Below are positions 60,136-64,000 of a stretch of 64,000 nt of DNA, piece after piece. This stretch comes from Candidatus Hecatella orcuttiae (lineage in GTDB: Archaea; Thermoproteota; Bathyarchaeia; Hecatellales; Hecatellaceae), in assembly GCA_002011035.2 (NCBI GenBank), contig MTLY02000002.1:124001-188000 (forward strand). The letters run 5' to 3'. The stretch's first letter is position 1. Every line of letters begins with the position of its first letter. Both the position numbers and the translations under genes were made by a program. The notes under the pieces are model-generated. The model was not told where the DNA came from. It ran no database searches and was given only the letters and a program-made list of their open reading frames with translations.

Positions 60136-61014
60136 CTAGGGAGAAGCGTCCTTCTGGTTCAGATTTCCTTTCGACAAGAGAATTTGGAACTCTTCGAAGG
60201 TGATTTTTTCTCCTCGCTTCAGCTTTTCCTCTGCCAGCCGCCCTTTATCCTCCCTTGCTTCTAAAGCCTTTTTCAGCCTCTGAGCTGAATAGTTCTCGTT
60301 AAGCCGCCTCAGATTGTTTTCCAACTCTTTCCTCTTAGCCAAGACTTCAAGAAGCCTACCGTGGAGTTCGTCTGCTTTCCCTTTGGCTTCTAAGAATTTC
60401 TGCTGCGCCTCCGACGCCTTCTCCACGAGTTCATCGACAGCCTTGAGGGCTTTCATCATTTTCTCATGGTGAACTTGGCTTTCTCTTGCTTTTTCGACGA
60501 GTTCAGTTCTAATCCGTTTACCTTCACATTTCAGGTCTTCGGCTTTCCTCAATATTTCTTTAAGCCTTTTGACCTTTTCTCCCCTTCGATTATGGACGGC
60601 GATCTGAGCTTCTAGCTCCCTGATTTTCTCCACCAGCATCTTTTCTTCTTCATGGCTGAAGGGAGTTGTTTGAATTTTCCATTCCAAATCCTCGAAAACT
60701 TTTCTGGCCTTCCTCTCCGAAGTGGGAACCGTTAACCTAAGCTTCTCAGCTTCTTGTTTGATTTCTGCATAAAGCTTCCACTCTTTCGCAGCTTCAGCCC
60801 TCAAGCCTTCAAGTTTCTGCTTCAGCTCTTTTACCAACCTGTTAACTTCATCCCTGCAGCCTCTATGACTTTGGGCTTCCCGCCTTAACTCTCCTATCTG
60901 CCGCAGAAGCTCTCTCTTCTTCTCCAGCCAACGTTTAGCCTTTTGGTTGAGAGAATCTCTTTCCTCCCGCAGAGAGTTTATCTCTGAAGTGAGTGTGCTG
61001 ATTTCTTCAACCAA
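60136..61014 (-). CDS. Archaeal coiled-coil protein (COG1340-like)
   Basis: The 292-aa protein is almost entirely charged coiled coil, with heptads from residue 1 to about 270, and ends with EEKLKRGEKITFEEFQILLSKG. Similar archaeal proteins are often annotated as phosphoserine-phosphatase-like or SMC-like, but no catalytic domain is visible. Function unknown. Confidence 0.75.
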   Translation of the reverse strand: MVEEISTLTSEINSLREERDSLNQKAKRWLEKKRELLRQIGELRREAQSHRGCRDEVNRLVKELKQKLEGLRAEAAKEWKLYAEIKQEAEKLRLTVPTSERKARKVFEDLEWKIQTTPFSHEEEKMLVEKIRELEAQIAVHNRRGEKVKRLKEILRKAEDLKCEGKRIRTELVEKARESQVHHEKMMKALKAVDELVEKASEAQQKFLEAKGKADELHGRLLEVLAKRKELENNLRRLNENYSAQRLKKALEAREDKGRLAEEKLKRGEKITFEEFQILLSKGNLNQKDASP

Positions 61015-61114
61015 ACTTTCAGTATCCGAAGCTGAGGCCTCCGTTAGGCTGTTTAACCACCGACGCCTTCCAGCCTTAAAACCCTATGTCCAAATTTTTC
61101 TGATAAAGGTTTCT

Positions 61115-61870
61115 TTATTCTTTTTCACCGCGGGTTAGGGTTCTTTCTATCGCCGCGACTAGGTTGACGAAATTGGTGAAGTATCGAGCTGAGGAGGCTA
61201 TCATGGAAAAGTCAAATCGAAGACGGGAGATGGCGGCTAGAAGGTCTCGGGCCAGAAGAGGAACGCTGCCGCCGGCCTGCGATAAAAGAGTGGCCTCCAG
61301 CATACCTGGAACTGTTGACCACTGGAGAATGGTCTTGATTGTCTGCTCGGAGAGGAGGTCCATCTTGGTGAGGACGTTTACTTGGGGAAGTGTGAACCTC
61401 AGATGCACGGCGACGGAGAGGAAGAGGTTTGAAACATAGTTGAAGGGGTCTGAGCAGAAGGGAGCGTCGAACAGGTACAGTACCATTTTCTGGTCGAGGC
61501 TTAGTTCCCTCGCCAAGTAGGGGCCGCTGACCCTGAAGGCGAACAGCTCCATCTGGCCGGGGGTGTCGATGATGGCGTATTCAGGGTTTAAGGCTGCTAT
61601 TTCCTCACTTAGCCTAGGAGCCTGATCCGCCAAGAGGTCTGCGGCCATTATCAGAGCTCCGTTGGGTCCGAGGCCGTATTTCTCCATAAGCTCCTGGAGG
61701 GATATGTACTTTCTAACATCCACTTGAGGGAAATAAGGCAGTCGGAGGGCTCCGGGATCTAGGTTGACGATGACCACTGATTTACTTTCTCTGCCAAGCC
61801 ACTCTGCCAGGGAGGAGGCGAGAAGGGACTTACCGCACCCCGCAGTGCCTAAGATGAAAATCCCATACAC
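61115..61870 (-). CDS. GPN-loop GTPase
   Basis: The 251-aa GTPase has a P-loop GTAGCGKSLL, the family-specific LGPNGALI insertion motif (about 70), DTPGQMELFAF and the G4 TKMD. GPN GTPases assemble RNA polymerase II in eukaryotes; the archaeal role is unclear. The start GTG 61870 follows GGAGG with 9-nt spacing and matches the usual N terminus; upstream GTG 61876 and 61912 are alternatives. Confidence 0.93.
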   Translation of the reverse strand: MYGIFILGTAGCGKSLLASSLAEWLGRESKSVVIVNLDPGALRLPYFPQVDVRKYISLQELMEKYGLGPNGALIMAADLLADQAPRLSEEIAALNPEYAIIDTPGQMELFAFRVSGPYLARELSLDQKMVLYLFDAPFCSDPFNYVSNLFLSVAVHLRFTLPQVNVLTKMDLLSEQTIKTILQWSTVPGMLEATLLSQAGGSVPLLARDLLAAISRLRFDFSMIASSARYFTNFVNLVAAIERTLTRGEKE

Positions 61871-61982
61871 ATCCACTACCCTCCACTTGTGAAGGCTGAG
61901 GAAACACGGCACAGGAAAGCTGCTGAGACTTCGAAAGGGCAGCCATGAAAACTACATTTCAGAGGAGACCATTCGTATCTCC

Positions 61983-62798
61983 TCAGCCTTCACTACGCTG
62001 GATCTCGCCGCCTGATTTTTTAACCAACTCCGTAACCATCTCTTCAGCCTTGCGAATACGCTCCAAGGCTTCGCCGCCGGTTTTGGCGGAAGTTGAGAAG
62101 TGAAGTTCAATGTGGTAATGCCCCTCCTCCCCATAGGGATGAGATTTAATGTAAACTTGCGGGTAAACTCGCATGACTTCGTCTATGATGGGGGAAAGCT
62201 CAGGCTCCAGCACTTTCTTAACTATGAGGCTTTCCTCCCTAAACTGGACTTGAGCTTTTTCTGTGATCAATCCAGCTACAGCCTCGTCGAAGATGGCCTT
62301 CATTTCGCTGGGCACACCCGGCAGGCAGAGAATGAGAGTGTTTTCCTCCCTGAGCATCACGCCGGGAGCCGTGCCTACGGGGTTGGACAGAGGCTCTGCT
62401 CCTTGAGGCAGCCGTGCCATCTTCTCTCTTTCTGATGTCAACTCCCTTTGGAGGGTTAGGCCTTTTTCCAGCAGTTCACGATGCTTTTCTCTGACCATTT
62501 CCAAGGCTTGGGAATTCACCTTCAAAGGCCGGGACAGAGCCTCAGCTACGCCTTGGAGGGTTTTGTCGTCGTGGGTAGGCCCTAAGCCGCCTACCATCAT
62601 CAGCAGCCACGGCTTTCTTCGCAAAGCCTCTCTGATGGAGGAGGCTATTTCTTCCACGTCGTCGGGGACGGTGGTTATCCTACGGAGGCTTCCGCCTAGG
62701 GCGGTTACCCGCTTGGCAATCCAGTGAGCGTTGGTGTTTAGAGTCTTTCCGATGAGTAATTCATTACCTACGGTGATCAGCTCAACAGCAGCCTGCAC
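61983..62798 (-). CDS. CinA/MoaB-like protein (NMN deamidase-related)
   Basis: The 271-aa protein starts with VELITVGNELLIGKTLNTNAHW and GGLGPTHDDKT, the MoCF/MoaB-like fold found in CinA N termini. LCLPGVPSEMKAIFDEAV follows. Archaeal members are stand-alone and annotated as nicotinamide mononucleotide deamidase-related, though activity is not certain; a molybdopterin role is the alternative. Confidence 0.88.
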   Translation of the reverse strand: MQAAVELITVGNELLIGKTLNTNAHWIAKRVTALGGSLRRITTVPDDVEEIASSIREALRRKPWLLMMVGGLGPTHDDKTLQGVAEALSRPLKVNSQALEMVREKHRELLEKGLTLQRELTSEREKMARLPQGAEPLSNPVGTAPGVMLREENTLILCLPGVPSEMKAIFDEAVAGLITEKAQVQFREESLIVKKVLEPELSPIIDEVMRVYPQVYIKSHPYGEEGHYHIELHFSTSAKTGGEALERIRKAEEMVTELVKKSGGEIQRSEG

Positions 62799-62849
62799 TT
62801 AAACCGCCTCATTCCGTTTTTCCAGTGGAGGATGGCCCTCTATCCGAGG

Positions 62850-63053
62850 TCATTTTTCCTTCTTAGAAAGCCACCATTTTAAGTATTCTCGGCGTTCCTG
62901 CCTTTTTTCCTCTTCTTCTCGAGGAGGTATGTTCCTCCTTTTAGCTTCTAGGATTTCGTGGTACTTCAATGTTAGCCCGCAGCTTCGACAGGAGTAGAGT
63001 TTCATGTTGAGGTCGTAGGCCATTTCTCCTCCACATTCAGGGCAATACTCCAT
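62850..63053 (-). CDS. Small zinc-ribbon protein with basic tail
   Basis: The 67-aa protein has CPECGGEMAYDLNMKLYSCRSCG, a clean CxxC...CxxC ribbon, and a highly charged helical C terminus. It resembles archaeal RPA-like or transcription-linked zinc ribbons, but no specific role can be given. Confidence 0.75.
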   Translation of the reverse strand: MEYCPECGGEMAYDLNMKLYSCRSCGLTLKYHEILEAKRRNIPPREEEEKRQERREYLKWWLSKKEK

Positions 63054-63193
63054 ATTCGCTCACTCAACCAATATTCAAACTCCGTTATTAGGGTTTAAGA
63101 CCCCCGGCGGCATGCCGTGCTGTTTAAGGGTCGGAACCCCTATTTATTATATGAAAAGAAAACCTAGCCGCCGAAGAGGGAGAAAGGCTGCCG

Positions 63194-64000
63194 GTGGAAG
63201 CAAGGCTTTACCAGAAAATTCGGGAAGACGGCCTTGTAAAGTGCATCGTCTGCGGTCGAAGATGCTACATTGCAGATGGGAAAAGGGGCTTCTGCAGGGT
63301 CAGGGAAAATCGGGGGGGAACCCTCTACGTCCTCAACTACGCCAAACTCACTGCCATGAACGTGGACCCCATTGAGAAAAAGCCCCTCTTCAACTTTTGG
63401 CCGGGAAGTCTCTCCTTTTCCATCTCCTCCATCTCCTGCTCCCTCACCTGCGAATGGTGTCAGAATTATTCTCTCTCGCAGGTGGAGCCCGGGGAGATAC
63501 CTGTTCGGGAGGTCTCTCCGGAAGAGGTGGTGGAGATGGCTAAGAGATATGGCTGCAAAACCATAGCTTACACCTACAATGAACCTATCATCTGGTTGGA
63601 GTACGTCGTGGACACGGCTAAGGCGGCTAGGAAACAGAATATACTGAATGTTCTAGTGACAAACGGCTACGCCACCGAAGAGTCCATTCGAGAGTTCTCC
63701 CCCTATATCGACGCAGCCAACGTGGACATCAAAGCCTTCCATCCTGAATTCTACAGCAAACACTGCCAAGGGAGGCTGGAAGACGTCCTCAACAGCGTCA
63801 AGCTGATGGTGAAGGAGGGCTGGCATGTAGAAACCACCTACCTCCTTATCCCCGGGTTAAACGACCGCGTGGATGAAATTAGAAAAATGAGCCGGTGGGT
63901 GGTGGAGGAATTGGGCGCTGATACCCCTCTTCATTTCAGCCAATTTTATCCCATGTACAAGATGACTCACCTGCCGCCTACCCCCGTGGGCACCCTCGTC
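63194..64000 (+). CDS. amrS: AmrS-type radical SAM protein, 3' end beyond window
   Basis: From GTG 63194 a frame is open to the window's end (269 codons). It begins EARLYQKIREDGLVKCIVCGRRCYIADGKRGFCRVREN, then PIEKKPLFNFWPG, and the radical SAM cluster CSLTCEWCQN. These match AmrS (Memo-linked radical SAM family). Several short frames overlap it but do not continue. A GGGAG sequence precedes the start at longer than usual spacing. Confidence 0.88.
   Translation, partial: MEARLYQKIREDGLVKCIVCGRRCYIADGKRGFCRVRENRGGTLYVLNYAKLTAMNVDPIEKKPLFNFWPGSLSFSISSISCSLTCEWCQNYSLSQVEPGEIPVREVSPEEVVEMAKRYGCKTIAYTYNEPIIWLEYVVDTAKAARKQNILNVLVTNGYATEESIREFSPYIDAANVDIKAFHPEFYSKHCQGRLEDVLNSVKLMVKEGWHVETTYLLIPGLNDRVDEIRKMSRWVVEELGADTPLHFSQFYPMYKMTHLPPTPVGTLV

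Noticed and set aside
63112-63566. Short frames overlapping the start of the AmrS gene
   Set aside because: Their translations lack motifs, while the overlapping frame encodes a continuous radical SAM protein.

Overview
This 64 kb window is archaeal chromosome. The evidence is a dense set of archaeal information-processing genes (TFE, Alba, NAC, aMBF1, ribosomal protein L40e, Trm56, DnaG-type primase, Orc1/Cdc6, V/A-type ATPase subunit D, archaeal AspRS and TyrRS, archaeal-type GAPDH), TATA boxes with leaderless or nearly leaderless starts, and frequent TTG and GTG starts. The CODH genes and overall gene content would fit an anaerobic, probably thermophilic TACK-type archaeon such as a Bathyarchaeia relative, but lineage cannot be fixed from sequence reading alone.

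Layout. 1-20 kb is a core region: ferredoxin, flavodiiron protein, 2-oxoacid:ferredoxin oxidoreductase, an FAD dehydrogenase, then translation, transcription and repair genes and two tRNA-Val genes. At 20.0 kb a tRNA-Gly gene marks the left edge of an AT-richer island of about 13 kb. Its right edge at 33.18-33.20 kb is an exact 17-nt copy of the tRNA 3' end, and a degenerate third copy lies at 22.1 kb. The island carries a TRAM protein, a glycosyltransferase, quinolinate synthase, a HesB-like protein, orphan NuoJ and NuoK subunits, and a copper module (two Lrp-TRASH regulators, YHS protein, CopA ATPase, small membrane proteins). Its right end is littered with gene remnants.

33.4-45.6 kb is an anaerobic energy region. 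One operon (ArsR regulator, DUF1858 protein, CdhA, CdhB) encodes the CO-dehydrogenase part of acetyl-CoA decarbonylase/synthase. Directly upstream lies a seven-gene operon for an exported Tat-type molybdenum oxidoreductase: TorD-like chaperone, four-cluster Fe-S beta subunit, 1154-aa alpha subunit, an unknown 146-aa protein, two CuA-type cupredoxins and a NosR/NapH-like membrane Fe-S protein. It has no heme-b gamma subunit. A divergent Cys-rich HTH regulator sits at its head, and similar operator-like sequences lie upstream of both operons.

45.7-64 kb is core again: tRNA-Leu, a secreted HEXXH protease, DnaG, GAPDH, Toprim protein, TyrRS, thiolase with its DUF35 partner, tRNA-Ala, isoprenoid synthases, Orc1/Cdc6, GPN GTPase, a CinA-like protein and a truncated AmrS-type radical SAM gene. 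The most striking single finding is in tyrS: the reading frame is broken by 29 nt that fold into a bulge-helix-bulge, and removing it at the predicted cut sites restores a perfect TyrRS. This looks like an archaeal pre-mRNA intron. A second theme is that three genes (SWIM protein, atpD, a winged-helix gene after cdc6) appear to use non-ATG/GTG/TTG start codons.
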